NCBI GenBank assembly: GCA_023512835.1 | Contig: CM042085.1 | Coordinates: 33,328,312 to 33,392,311 of the forward strand | DNA: 64,000 nt | Direction of reading: 5' to 3' | Source: Taxillus chinensis | Taxonomy: Eukaryota > Streptophyta > Magnoliopsida > Santalales > Loranthaceae | Shown here: positions 12,067-23,252 of the stretch, piece after piece | Layout of the letters: every line of letters begins with the position of its first letter | How positions within the stretch are numbered: the stretch's first letter is position 1 | Program-made: the position numbers and the translations under genes | The notes under the pieces: model-generated | Told to the model about the DNA's origin: nothing | Seen by the model: the letters and a program-made list of their open reading frames with translations, nothing else | Databases searched by the model: none

Positions 12067-12911
12067 GGCACTATGTGAGTGCCAATCAAAGAGATTGGGC
12101 CAAGTTCCTGGACATAGCCCAATTCTCATATAACTTGAGAAGAGCGAGTCCACGAACGAGAGCCCGTTCGAACTCGCAATCGGGCAAGCAACCATTGACG
12201 CCCACTTCCATCACTCGGGGGTACACTGAAAAGAGCCCCGCGGCGTTCAAGTTTGCAAAAGGATGGCATGAACAGACGGATCTGGCCAGGGCATACTTGC
12301 ACAAGGCGGCGAAGAAGATGAAGAAGTGGGCGGATCAATAAAGGAGGCCCTTGGAATTTCAGGAAGGAGACATGGTGATGCTCAAACTCCTTCCGCGCCA
12401 AACCAAAGCACTCAGACAATTGCATAAGGGTTTGGTGCGCCGATATGAGGGGCCTTTCAAAGTACTTAAGAGAGTTGGGAAGGTCTCATACAAACTGGAC
12501 CTCCCGACTAGCTTACAAAGGCATCCGGTGTTCCACGTTAGTTTGCTCAAGCCTTACCACGAAGACTTGGAAGATACGAGCGGACAATGGGCGGTGCGGA
12601 CACCAACAGCATCAACGGGCAAGACCTACGATAAAGAGATAGAGAAAATCCACTCTCGTAGAGTCGTGCCAAGAAGGGGAGTAGATCCAAGCCGAGTGGA
12701 GTACTACGTCCAATGGAAGAACAGGCCGGTTGAAGAGGCAAGTTGGGAGAAGGAAGAGGATCTGGGGCAATTCTCCAAAGAGATTGAAGAGTACCGAAAA
12801 GAAACCGAACGCTACATCCAGCAGTTCGACAAGTTCGAGGAAGCCGAAGGCGCAACGAGGACGCTGCAAAATCGGGTGGGGGAGAATGTCACGGACCGAG
12901 GCTTATCCTAG
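12067..12911 (+). pseudogene. pol: Reina integrase C-terminus and chromodomain
   Basis: Downstream of the frameshift the integrase continues with RHYVSANQRDWAKFLDIAQF. An in-frame TAA at 12339-12341 breaks it before the EFQEGDMVM segment. The last part has the conserved KPYHED linker and a chromodomain-like module (YYVQWKNRPVEEASWE) near its end, expected to direct insertion to marked chromatin in chromoviruses. The frame ends just inside the 3' LTR, at 12909-12911, and overlaps the polypurine tract. Confidence 0.88.
12873..12886 (+). other. Reina polypurine tract
   Basis: cgggtgggggagaa lies directly before the 3' LTR start TGTCACGG and would prime plus-strand DNA synthesis. Confidence 0.85.
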
Positions 12912-13271
12912 CATACTTAGGCCATTTTGGGGTATTTCCCCTTTGTAAAGTGTTGTACTTAGCTTATAGAGTAAGTTGTAGAGATTTTAGATTTCGATCA
13001 TATATGATGTCTCTTGGCGACATAGCCAGAAAAGTGTTAACATCTATATGTAGGGGAGTGATGTTGTAAAGCTTTCAAGCATTCAATACAATCGTTTGTT
13101 GCCTTCGTTTAAATCGATCTTCCGCTAAGCGCTTCCCTACACAATTGCTTTACAACGGATCGATGGGTTCCGATCCAAATGCGACGAGTTAGGCTGACCT
13201 AGCGTTCCTTCGTACGGGTGGGAACTAGGTGCCGCACGGGTTAAGCTGCTATAAAGGCTGACCCCGTGACA
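12887..13271 (+). repeat. Reina 3' LTR
   Basis: 385 bp, same ends as the 5' copy and two differences from it. It is followed by gtcaccaacc, which resumes the interrupted outer LTR. Confidence 0.95.
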
Positions 13272-13356
13272 GTCACCAACCCCTTGACCTATCGGGTGCG
13301 GGCAAGGGGAAGTCATGTACCCGGTTCTGGGTTCCCTGGAATTCGGGGGCGTGACA

Positions 13357-13385
13357 AGTGACGTTTGAACTGAGGTGTTGTGGAT

Positions 13386-13417
<32 letters not shown>

Positions 13418-14083
13418 TAAAGTGCATTGAGTATTGGGATATATGTATGAGAATTATTATTCTAAAATTTTGATGTGTGATGAGATACTTGTGTGCATAC
13501 TATTTTATTTGGGTATGCGATATTGAAGTCCCATTGAGGGAACAGTCCTGGGTTGGACATGAGATGTTGAGGTTCCATTGAGGGAATAGTACTGGATTGG
13601 ACATGAGGTATTGAGGTTCCATTGAAGGAACTATCCATGGGATGGACATGAGTTATTAAGGTCCCATTGAGAGGACGATCCAAGAGTGGACACGAGTATT
13701 TAGGTTCCATTGAGGGAGCCACCTTTGATTTTCCTTTGAGTGTGGTTTACTGTTATTTTAACTACACTACACTACACTACACATATTTGCACTGAGAATA
13801 TTGTGGAAGAGATATTGGGTTGGTCCAGGGAGGCATAACCCCTACTGAGCTATGGTTTGCTCACCAACCTTTAATGCCTTTCCTGCAGGACCTAGCAGGC
13901 ATTAGGAGGTTTCACTGCTGTAGAAACATGTGTATTTGATTGTCATTTTATTTGATACATTATAATTAATGAGACTGAGACTCATGAATTTACTTGAGAT
14001 TAGTGTATTTACTTGCCACATCATCATAGCGCTAGCCATTCCATTCTCCACCGGTGCAACCCAGCGATTTGTCCGAACAAAAA
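13357..14083 (+). mobile_element. Second LTR-like fragment, Del-type architecture
   Basis: No coding region. It contains a TA microsatellite (about 13384-13419), a 45-bp repeat array, an actac microsatellite (about 13761-13782), and near 13850-13900 the string cccctactgagc followed by a splice-acceptor-like cctgcag, the same layout as near 7440-7485 in the outer Tekay-like LTR but different sequence. I infer the 3' part of another Del-type LTR. Its left edge is uncertain; its right edge abuts the truncated Athila LTR. Confidence 0.4.
13519..13730. repeat. Tandem array of about 45-bp units
   Basis: Four full units and a partial one, each with a core close to ttgaggttccattgagggaa followed by tggacatga. 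Units begin near 13519, 13563, 13607, 13652 and 13695. Such arrays are common in LTR upstream regions. Confidence 0.8.
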
Positions 14084-14860
14084 TTAAAGAAGAATATTGA
14101 ACGAATATTGAAGATTCGGATCAAGTTCAAGACCGGATATTTAATTTTCTGCGGTTTATTTTTCTTAATTCTGTTCTAATTTTTGCTGTTTAAATTTTTC
14201 CGAACAGATTTGTGATTTTGCAACCTATGGAGGGGTAAGTATTTTGTAATCCGTTTAGCGTAGCACTTTAGATGCTTGTTTTAAATCCATATTTTAACAT
14301 TTAATTTGGTATTTTATGTGCTATGATTTAATTCTCTATCTCTTTGATTTGTTGATTTAATATCTCGGTTGAGTGTTGATTTAGCAATTCATTGTGCGTT
14401 AATATTTTAATTGAGTGGAAAGATTTGTTTCGTAGGGAACGGGCAGTCTTTCGAGAATTAATTCATAATTATTCTGGTTGGAATAAATTCATAATTTGAT
14501 TGTATTCATGGTGTCTTGATGCATTTGAATTATGGGGCCATAATTTATCTAATTAATCTTTTGGGATAGTGATAAACAGCATTCAGGTGTGAAGTTAAAC
14601 CGGTTACATCTTTAATTAATTGATTTTCTCAGTTATTACTTTTCTTAGTTGAAAATCTTTGCTTTAATTAGTTTTCATTCAATCAAAAATTCCCCAATTT
14701 TCCATTTATTCTTTTTCATTAGTTTTTTTGTTTAACAAGTAATTAAATAAGTTGAATTGAATTTTATAAGTCCTCCGGTAGAGAACGATCTAGGTTAAGC
14801 CACTAGCTATACTTAGTTTAAATTTTATTTGAAGTGCGTGTGCGACAAACGCTCTTTTCA
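14084..14860 (+). repeat. Athila 5' LTR (missing its first 166 bp)
   Basis: The 777 bp align without gaps to 32169-32945, with roughly nine differences by eye. The counterpart of 32003-32168 is absent; the sequence before 14084 is unrelated. It ends cgctcttttca, directly before the primer binding site. Confidence 0.9.
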
Positions 14861-14863
14861 AAT

Positions 14864-14881
14864 TGGCGCCGTTGCCGGGGA
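14864..14881 (+). other. Athila primer binding site (tRNA-Asp type)
   Basis: tggcgccgttgccgggga lies three bases after the LTR. This primer site is characteristic of Athila and Tat/Ogre lineages. Confidence 0.88.
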
Positions 14882-15194
14882 GGCATTAAATTTGATTCAA
14901 TTTATTTTCTTGTTTGTTTTATTATTTATCTTGTTTTAAATTTATTTAGTATTTTGTTCGAACTTACCTGGTAGTTTCTTGTTTTTGTTTTTGCAGGTTT
15001 CCTTTTTTATTTATTTATTTATTTTATTAAAAAAAAATCAAAGAAAAATTCATTTTTCTAAAGTTTCCTTTTTTTGCAGGTTTCTTTTTCTATCAAGTTT
15101 CCTGTTTTGTTTTATTTCCTTTTTTCTCATAATTTTATTTTTTGTAGGTTTTTTTCTCTTTTGTTCCTCTTAATTTCCTTTTTTTTGCAGTTTT

Positions 15195-15746
15195 ATGACA
15201 CGATCCACTTCAGGGGAACTACTAGATTTGGATCCAGAAGTTGAGCGGAACTTGAGGACTCGTCTTCGACATACTCAAGTAAAGGAAGAAAGCCCCTCAC
15301 CAACAATGGCAGGGCCAAATGGAGAATACAACCGCACCATCCGAGAGTTGGCAGCACCAGACATCAACTATCAACCGACGTGTATTGCTTACCCAACCTT
15401 GGAGACTGACTTCGAGCTCAGATCTGGTCTTATACATCTTCTTCCCAAGTTTCATGGGCTATCTGGAGAAGACCCACACAAGCATCTTAAGGAGTTCAAT
15501 GTGGTCTGCTCAACCATGAAGCCCCGCAATGTCCCAGAAGATCAGATCAAGTTGAGAGCTTTTCCATTCTCACTTGATGGAGCTGCAAAAGACTGGTTGT
15601 ATTACTTGCAACCAGAAGATGTCACATGCTGGAACGAGCTGAAGAAATTGTTCTTGAATCGGTTCTTCCCAGCATCAAGGACCACAGCGATCCGGAAGGA
15701 GATCTCAGGCATCAAACAGGGACATAGTGAGACGATGTACGAGTAA
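15195..15746 (+). pseudogene. gag: Athila gag, N-terminal part
   Basis: Starts ATG after a T-rich leader and runs 183 codons to a TAA at 15744-15746, five bases before the Tekay LTR. Conserved Athila-type gag segments are RELAAPDINYQP, GLIHLLPKFHGLSGEDPHKH and VCSTMKP, followed by a DWLYYLQP segment of the capsid region. The reading continues across the insertion at 25848 in the same phase (WEHFKKLV). The TAA falls where the host frame probably had a Tyr codon, so the stop belongs to Athila rather than to the insertion. Confidence 0.88.
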
Positions 15747-15751
15747 TGGGA
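15747..15751. repeat. Left target-site duplication of Tekay copy 1
   Basis: tggga here is repeated exactly at 25848-25852, just outside the other end of the element. It marks a clean integration into the Athila gag. Confidence 0.93.
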
Positions 15752-16888
15752 TGTAAGACCCGCAAAAATTTAAGCCCTTTCTTAAATAGTAATAATAATA
15801 ATGTCATTACTAAAAAATAGTTAGAAAGAATATTTTAGATATTATCAGAATAAAAATAAGTACCCAATATAGTCATTTAAGTAGCATGTGACTAGTAAGT
15901 AGCCGTTAGAATAGTAACTAGCAGTTAGAATAGTAACTAACCGTTGGAATAAGTAACTAACTGTTATGAATAGTATCCGTTTGAATTGTTATAAATAGGT
16001 ATGTGTATGTAATAATGTTTTATAATATTATACTTTATAAGTTTATAAAGTAAGAAGTCATGGAATATAATGTTATCTTACTTTATTATTTATTGATTAC
16101 AAGATTATTATTTATTGATTACTTTATTATTTATTGCAATTAGATTATTTTATCCGCGTTAATATTAAATACGTTATAAAAATAAAATAATTTCTTATAC
16201 GTCATAAAAAGTTTAGATGCTATCTATTATGTCATTTAGTTTCTTAAACCAAATTACTATGGGTAAGTAAGTATTACAAGCTTTAACTTTACCAAAAGTA
16301 TGAAACATAGGTAAGACCCAAAAATTTGAATAAGGCAGATTCTGGAGGTCCCATTCAAAAATTCATAACTTGAGTTATACAGATCCAATTGACATGAAAC
16401 CAAAGCCCATTTGTTCCTTTATCACTTAGCTAAAACGTGTAAAAATTTCAGAATTTAATATGAAGCCAATCAATTCCAGAAGTTAAAATACTACACATAG
16501 GTTCAGTGTGAACGGGTAAACATTTTAGTATGACTTTAAAATTCAATAACTTTTGTTATACACATGTGAAAATTATAAAATTGGTACCCATTTGTATATA
16601 TTTGAGTTACTAATGCAATACAATTGGCCATTTGTCAAAAACAACAAAAATTAAAAACGTTATAATTGAATTAGTAGGGAGTACACCAATGTGGACTTTT
16701 GATGCCAAAGGAACCTTCTAGGTTTAAAAGTCTTAAAACATTTTTTAATGGTAGGAGGAGATAACCACGTTTTTAATAAGAGATAATATGAGGAAAATAA
16801 AGTATTATATATATTTTAAATAATTTAATTTAATGCCAAAGTCAAATTCGTACACTATTTTTCACACTATTACACCTACCACCTTACC

Positions 16889-16898
16889 TATAAATAGC
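16889..16898 (+). promoter_or_regulatory. TATA box of the Tekay 5' LTR
   Basis: ctataaatag followed by a C/T-rich stretch with many short pyrimidine runs, as at a plant LTR start site. The same box is at 24389-24398 in the 3' LTR and, inverted, near 39866 and 46459 in copy 2. Confidence 0.6.
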
Positions 16899-17094
16899 AT
16901 GCCTCACTTCCCTTCTCAAGCACTCTTTCCATTCAAATAAGCCACAAAACTCTCCTCCAAATACTTCCCAAAAAGTTCTATTAACACCCCAATAGCCCTC
17001 CAAGCCTTCTCTTCTCTCAATCTTCCTCTCACTTGTTGGAAGTTCCAAAAGGTAAATATTTCAAGCATATATTAATCATGTTCTTGGAAGGCTA

Positions 17095-17452
17095 ATCCTC
17101 CTCATACATATATATATTATGGATGGCCTTGCCCCTCAATATATATATGTATATTTATTAAATAATATGTATATGTGTATATATATATTATTATTATTCC
17201 ATGGAAGGCTAAGCCTCCTCATACATATATATATTATGGATGACTTTGCCCCTCAATATATATATGTATATGATACGTATATGTGTATATATAGATTATT
17301 ATTATTCCATGGAAGACTAAGTCTCCTCATACATATATATATTATGGATGGCTTTGCCCCTCAATATATATATGTATATTATATAGTATATACGTATATT
17401 ATATATGTATATGTATACGTATAGATTATTATTATTATCATGAAAAGTTTTT
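17095..17452. repeat. AT-rich tandem array in the Tekay 5' LTR
   Basis: About three units of 108-117 bp, each with cctcctcatacatatatata, then ggatggcyttgcccctcaata, then a TA-rich spacer and ttattattattccatgga. The array recurs in all four Tekay LTRs (also 24596-24952 and, inverted, near 39400-39680 and 46000-46275). It creates spurious open frames with no protein-like content. Confidence 0.85.
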
Positions 17453-18352
17453 CCACCATAATATACTTATATATGTCTCTCAATATATTACTTATGAATA
17501 TACTATTATTATTAAAACTAAAATATTAACTTTTAAATTTTGTTTCAAGGTTTATAAACGCTGGAAGACAAAAAAGATTGTAAGGATCCCCTCTTCTTTC
17601 CTTACCACGATCTCCGACGTGGAAATTCATTTCCTATTTCTTCTCTATATTTCTATCTCGATATTTAATAATTAACTTTCTTTGACACTTCTTGAAAAGT
17701 TGGTAATCTAATTTATTGAATGGTGAATAACCCTTTTACTTATCGGGGCTATTATTGTAAGACCTTCCTTTACGTTGAAATTTACCATTGATGTGGTTGT
17801 TTGAAATTTTGTGAAGATATGTTTTATGTTTGGCAATATGTTTATGGGTGGTTCCAGGAAAGACCTCCAATGCATTGGGTAAAGAACATCAACTGGAGAG
17901 TGTCAATCCAGTTGATAACAAGTTATGCAAGATATCTAGGTGGTGAACCTAGATGAGTAGATATTCTTATTTTTCCATGAGTTGATTATTCTCCATATAT
18001 TATCCCTTACTTTTAACCTTACTGGGCTATTTGAGCTCATTTCCTTTCATGTTTTGTTTCAAACCTCAGGGAACTAGGAGAAAGCAAGGATGCTAGGATA
18101 ATGGTGTCCAGAGTGCTTGGAATAAAATCATAAGAAGATTATGCATGTAGTATTTATGTCATGTAAAACTATAATGGGTTATCAACACCTAGTCTCTAAA
18201 CGCTAAACCTTAGAGATCTTGTGATGAGTCTTGATGTAATAAATAAACCATCGAATTTATGTTGAGTAATAGATTACTATTCATATAATTGTAATATTTT
18301 ATTTATCTAACGCACCCGGTCTGGAAGTCCAGATTTGGGGCGGCGTTATAAC

Positions 18353-18363
18353 TGGTATCGAGC
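18353..18363 (+). other. Tekay copy 1 primer binding site (one base short)
   Basis: tggtatcgagc lies two bases after the LTR. Copy 2 has the full tggtatcagagc at the same place, so one base is missing here. Confidence 0.7.
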
Positions 18364-18524
18364 AAAGGTTTAGTTAGGTATAGAGACTAGTTATAAATAA
18401 CATAGTATAGAGTCCTATACTTATAACAATTATAGTGAATTATTTTACATAAGTATTATTGTGGTTATATGGTTAATTTTGAACTAACCTAACCTCGAGT
18501 AACGTGTGTGCTTAAAGGGCCAAA

Positions 18525-19830
18525 ATGGTTGAAACAAGGAACGGAGGAAACAGGAACAACTCCACAAGGAATAACGGTATGGCAAATGAACTTCAAGAGG
18601 GTTCAACACCAATGAACTCTTCCTCTAGTGGACAGGTAGGGAACACTACCACCAAATGGGCAACCTTCAAACATGGCAGCACCACAAGGTGTAAGCGCAG
18701 AGAACCTGATGGCATTTCTTATGCAAATGGCACAAACGATGGCAAGAAATATGACTCAACCCAACACACCCGTTGGTCAACCGGAGCAAGGTATAAACCC
18801 TCAACCAAAAGAGGTGACAGTTGACCAATTTATGAAGCAAGATCCCCCAACCTTTCTGGTTCAACCGATCCCACTCACATGGAGGAATGGATTAATAAGT
18901 TAGAAAAGATATTCTCAGTATTGGAATGTCCTGACCAAGAAAAAGATAAAGTTTGCCATTTACGAATGGAGGGCGAGGCAAACCAATGGTGGACCCTTGT
19001 TAAGAATACCAAAACCGAGGGAGAGATGAAGCTCTAAGCCTGGGAAGCTTTCAAAGGAATCTTACTAGAAAAGTATTTTCCTCGACCATTGAGGAGTAAG
19101 ATGGAGAGGGACTTCCTCGATCTTAAACAAAAGGATGATGATACCGTGGCCACGTATGAGGCAAAGTTCACCAAGTTAGCAAGGTACGCACCTCAGTACG
19201 TAGCTGAAACGCAAAGTAAAGTTCAAATGTTCTACCATGGGTTGAAACCAAGCATACGGAGAGCATTGGCAGCTTTTGACTTCCCCGACTATGAAGCTGT
19301 TGTTCGATGCGCAATCAAAGTAGAAATGGAACATCTTGACTACCACCAAAATCGTAGTCAAAATGATAAGAAAAGGAAACACCAAGCTAATGGATCGGAG
19401 ATCACAAAGCCTAGTATGAAGGAGGTAGTACATTCCACCTGCCCTAAATGTGGTAAAAGACACTCTGGTGAATGTCTCCAAGGATCGGGAAAATGTTTCA
19501 AGTGTGGTAAAGCTGGACATCAAGCACGTGAATGCCGGGAAAGGCCTAAACAAGGGCCCCAAATGGGTCCTAATCCCATTCGTATGCATAACCCTTTACA
19601 TACACCAAGACCAGAACCAAGTACACGCCCGACCGTCCAATGTTTCAACTGCAATGAATTTGGACATTATGCAAATAAATGCCCACATGCAAAAACTACG
19701 GGGGATTATCGACAACTGTTGCAGCAACCACTTCGACATGTACAGCCACAACGACCCACAACCACCGAGCCACAACAACCACCTAGGGCACCAGCTGCTC
19801 GTACGCCATTACAACTGCGAAGTGGAGCCA
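18525..19830 (+). pseudogene. gag: Tekay copy 1 gag, frameshifted
   Basis: ATG at 18525 (MVETRNGGNRNN). The frame is lost near 18640, resumes one phase over at about 18673-18870, and is lost again near 18860. An open stretch from 19089 carries the capsid C-terminal half and two zinc knuckles (CFKCGKAGHQAREC at 19495-19536 and CFNCNEFGHYANKC at about 19641-19682), preceded by CPKCGKRHSGEC. Copy 2 at 43525-44827 shows the same protein with fewer breaks. Gag forms the particle that packages element RNA. Confidence 0.88.
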
Positions 19831-22800
19831 ATAATGGAAGAAGAATCAAACAACGATGTGGTGAAAGGTACCTTGCTCATAAGCTCAAGAAACGCTTATA
19901 CCTTATTTGATTCTGGTTCAACGCATTCTTTCGTCTCACCAAAGTATGCTGAACATATGGATATTCCACATCGAGATTAAAAGTGGAATTAAGTAATGAC
20001 ACCAAGTGGTATCACCATAAATGCCACTAAGATATATAAAGCATGCCCCATTACTATATGTGATAGGGTACTTCCTGGAAACCTAATCTCCTTACAAATA
20101 GTGGACTTTGATGTTATATTAGGGATGGATTGGTTAACATCCAATCACGCCACCATAGAGTGTACTCGAAAAGAGTAATTTTTAATCTCCCAAACCAACC
20201 TAAGTTGGTGTTTACGTGTCAAAAGGATGGAGAGGATGTATCTAACCATCCAAAAGAGGGATATCTTTCCTCGGTCAACACAAGTGTAGGTGAGATTACA
20301 TTAAAAGAAGTCCCTATCGTTTGCAAATATGAAGATGTGTTTCCGGAAGAATTGCCAGGACCTCCTCCGCCACGAGAAGTTGAATTCTCCATTGATCTAT
20401 TTCCTGGGACAAATCCAATCTCCAAAAGTCCTTATCGGATGGCACCAACAGAGTTAAACGAATTGAAGAAGCAATTGCAAGATTTGATGGACAAAGGATT
20501 CATTAGGCCTAGTGCATCACCTTGGGGAGCACCGGTCTTGTTCGTGAAGAAGAAGGATGGCTCAATGAGGCTCGCATCGACTATAGAGGACTAAACAACG
20601 TCACCATCAAGAATAAATATCCTTTACCAAGGATAAATGATCTCTTCGATCAACTTAAAGGCGCTCAATACTTCTCAAAAATTGACCTTCGATCAGGTTA
20701 CCATCAATTAAGGGTGAAGGAGATGGACATTCCCAAGACGGCCTTCCGAACGAGGTATGGCCACTATGAATTCGTCGTAATGCCTTTCGGATTAACCAAT
20801 GCCCCCGCAATATTCATGGACCTGATGAACGGAATATTCCATGACTTCTTGGACAAGTGTGTCGTTGTTTTCATTGATGACATACTTATTTACTCCAAGA
20901 GTCGCGAAGAACATGAAGAGCATTTAAGGAGCGTACTACAAACCTTAAGGGAGAAGAAACTATATGCCAAATTCAGCAAATGCGAATTTTGGTTACAACA
21001 AGTCGCATTTTTAGGACATATTGTCACTCATGAAGGCATCTCCGTGGATCCTGCAAAAACAAAGGCAATAGAAGACCTGGCCAAGACCCAAAAAAGACAA
21101 CGGAGGTTCGTAGTTTTCTGGACTCGCAGGCTATTACCGAAGGTTCGTAGAAAACTTTGCGAGATCGGGCAGGCCCATTAATAAAGCCGACTCGTAAGGG
21201 TGCTAAGATCGAATGGACCACGAAGTGTGAGGAAAGCTTTCGAGAACTAAAACGGCGCCTAGTTAGTACACCCGTGCCGGCACTACCTTCAGGAGGAGAA
21301 AACTTCACAATTTATAGCGATGCATCGAAGGAAGGACTTGGTTGTGTGTTAATGCAAAATGGTAAAGTAATTGCCTATGCATCACGACAACTAAAGACCC
21401 ATGAGGTGAACTATCCCACACACGACTTAGAACTAGCAGCAATCATCCTTGCACTAAAGATTTGGCGTCATTATCTTTATGGGGAGAAATGTGAGATCTA
21501 CACCGATCATAAAAGTCTAAAATACATATTCACCCAAAAGGAGCTCAACATGCGACAAAGAAGGTGGCTAGAATTATTAAAAGACTATGATTGCACCATC
21601 AACTACCATCCTGGGAAGGCAAACGTGGTGGCGGATGCACTAAGCCGGAAACATGTCGGAACCTTGGCAACATTGATCACTTCGCAAAGGCCTCTAATTG
21701 AAGATCTGAAGAGGTTGGATGTTGAAATCATAAAACCTGGAGAAAGAAGCTACCTATTCCACATGACCATACAACCAACACTTTTGGAGAGGATAAAGGT
21801 GGCACAACAAGAAGATCCCAAGCTACAACGAAAGAGGGAAGCAAGCGAAAAGGTGGACTTCCTGAGTTCAACATCGATAAAGGTGGTTTCTTAAGATTTG
21901 GTACAAGACTCGTGTACCATCATCTTCTGGACTAAAAAGGGAGTTACTAGCCGAAGCACATAGCTCCGCATTCTCTATACATCCAGGAAGCACCAAGATG
22001 TATCGAGACTTACGAAAGAACTATTGGTGGGACAACATGAAGAGAGAAATCGCGGAATTTATATCCAGGTGCTTGGTGTGTCAAAGAGTAAAGGCCGAGC
22101 GCCAATTACCAAGTGGAGTATTGCAATCACTTCCAATACCCGAATGGAAGTGGGAAAATGTAACTATGGATTTTGTCACGGGTCTACCTAGAACATCAAA
22201 AGGACACAATGCGATTTGGGTCGTAGTGGATCGCCTGACAAAAACGTCTCACTTCATCCCTATCCGCGATGATTTCTCTTTGGATCAATTAGCCAAGCTA
22301 TACATCAAGGAAGTCATTCGATTGCATGGAGTGCCATTATCAATCGTCTCCGATCGTGATCCAAGATTCACATCTAAGTTTTGGAGGAGCCTTCAACATG
22401 CCTTAAGTACCGAACCGAAGTTTAGATCGCCTTCCACCCTCAAACAGATGGGCAATCAGGAGAGGACAATCCAAACTTTGGAGGACATGCTTAGAGCTTG
22501 TGCTATTGACTTTCAAGGAGATTGGGAGAAACACCTTCCCTTGGTGGAGTTCTCTTATAATAATAGCTATCACGCAAGTATACAAATGGCACCATATGAA
22601 GCTCTTTATGGGAAAAGGTGTCGAACACCAACATGTTGGGATGAGGTAGGAGAAAGCAAATTACTTGCCCCCGATTTGGTGCAAGAAACAACGAAAAGGT
22701 GCGTCTAATTCAGACCATATGCGAGCCGCTCAAAGCAGGCGAAGAGTTATGCGGACCACCGACGAAAGGACTTGGAGTTTGAAGTAGGCGATCATGTATT

Positions 22801-23206
22801 TCTAAAGGTTTCACCATGGAAAGGAGTCATGCGATTTGGAAAGAAAGGGAAGTTAAGCCCCCGATACATTGGACCATTTGACATAGTAGAAAAGATTGGA
22901 GCAACAAGATATCGCCTAGCCCTACCACCACATTTGGAACACGTGCACAATGTGTTCCATGTGTCTCTCCTAAGAAAGTACATACCAGGATCCATCACAT
23001 GTTTTAACGAAGAGCCTGTCCAACTCAATGTTGACTTGACCTATGAAGAACATCCGGTGCAAATCCTTGACCGTAAGGAACAAGTGTTACGTACGAAAAG
23101 AATTCCACTCGTGAAAGTGTTATGGAGGAATCAAATCACCGAGGAGGCAACGTGGGAGCATGAAGAAACGATGAGGCAAAAATATCCTAAACTTTTCCAT
23201 GATTAA
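19831..23206 (+). pseudogene. pol: Tekay copy 1 pol with chromodomain, multiple frameshifts
   Basis: Fragments in order: protease with [12 protein letters not shown] (near 19909-19944) and [14 protein letters not shown]; reverse transcriptase from about 20420 with FIDDILIYS near 20870; RNase H ([17 protein letters not shown]) from about 21310; integrase zinc region with [12 protein letters not shown] and core ([22 protein letters not shown]); and the C-terminal chromodomain ending LWRNQITEEATWEHEETMRQ near 23110-23175, stop at 23204-23206. The phase changes near 19816, 19970, 20165, 20570, 21090, 21865 and 22430 or nearby. Most are explained by missing or extra single bases relative to copy 2. 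Confidence 0.9.
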
Positions 23207-23240
23207 GGTACGCGATAATTTCGAGGACGAAATTCTTTTA

Positions 23241-23252
23241 AGTGGGGTATAA
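23241..23252 (+). other. Tekay copy 1 polypurine tract
   Basis: agtggggtataa directly precedes the 3' LTR and follows cgaggacgaaattc. This gaggac-plus-purine arrangement is also found in the Athila element. Confidence 0.7.

Larger units (their letters stand above)
7763..13271 (+). mobile_element. Reina-type Ty3/gypsy chromovirus, near complete, coding region broken
   Basis: Two 385-bp LTRs (7763-8147, 12887-13271) frame a 4.7-kb interior with a tRNA-Met primer binding site (8150-8161), gag, pol (protease, reverse transcriptase, RNase H, integrase), a C-terminal chromodomain-like segment, and a polypurine tract (12873-12886). Total length 5,509 bp, short LTRs, one shared gag-pol frame, and the gag knuckle form CFLCEGPH fit the Reina clade. 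The LTRs differ at only two positions by my reading, so insertion looks recent. Flanking 5-mers (gctag, gtcac) do not match, so no target duplication is visible. It sits inside a larger LTR (4809-13356). Confidence 0.92.
4809..13356 (+). mobile_element. Tekay/Del-like LTR, split by a Reina element
   Basis: The outer pieces 4809-7762 and 13272-13356 together make about 3.04 kb. The sequence starts tgtgaggacccg and ends gggggcgtgaca, closely paralleling the recognised Tekay LTRs here (start tgtaagacccg, end gggggcgttaca). Inside are a TATA-like box with GA-rich leader, a splice-donor-like caggtaggtg near 5919, and near 7440-7485 a cctactgagc...ttcag segment typical of the 3' part of Del-type LTRs. 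No internal domain or second LTR follows: after 13356 the sequence continues agtgacg rather than a primer binding site, and flanking 5-mers (aacca, agtga) do not match. It is best read as a solo or broken LTR. The clade is inferred from ends and architecture only. Confidence 0.6.
15752..18350 (+). repeat. Tekay copy 1, 5' LTR
   Basis: 2,599 bp from tgtaagacccg to gcggcgttata (the partner ends gggggcgttaca). It contains a TATA box and an AT-rich tandem array. The primer site follows at once. Confidence 0.94.

Noticed and set aside
13137..13427. Frame crossing the Reina 3' LTR end
   Set aside because: It spans the boundary between two unrelated elements and a TA microsatellite, so it cannot be a gene.
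14979..15173. Phe-rich open frame before Athila gag
   Set aside because: It is the T-rich leader; composition alone makes it open.
17119..17424. Open frames rich in Tyr, Ile and Val in the Tekay LTR (also 24620-24925)
   Set aside because: They are translations of the TA-rich tandem array and recur in each LTR; no protein-like conservation.
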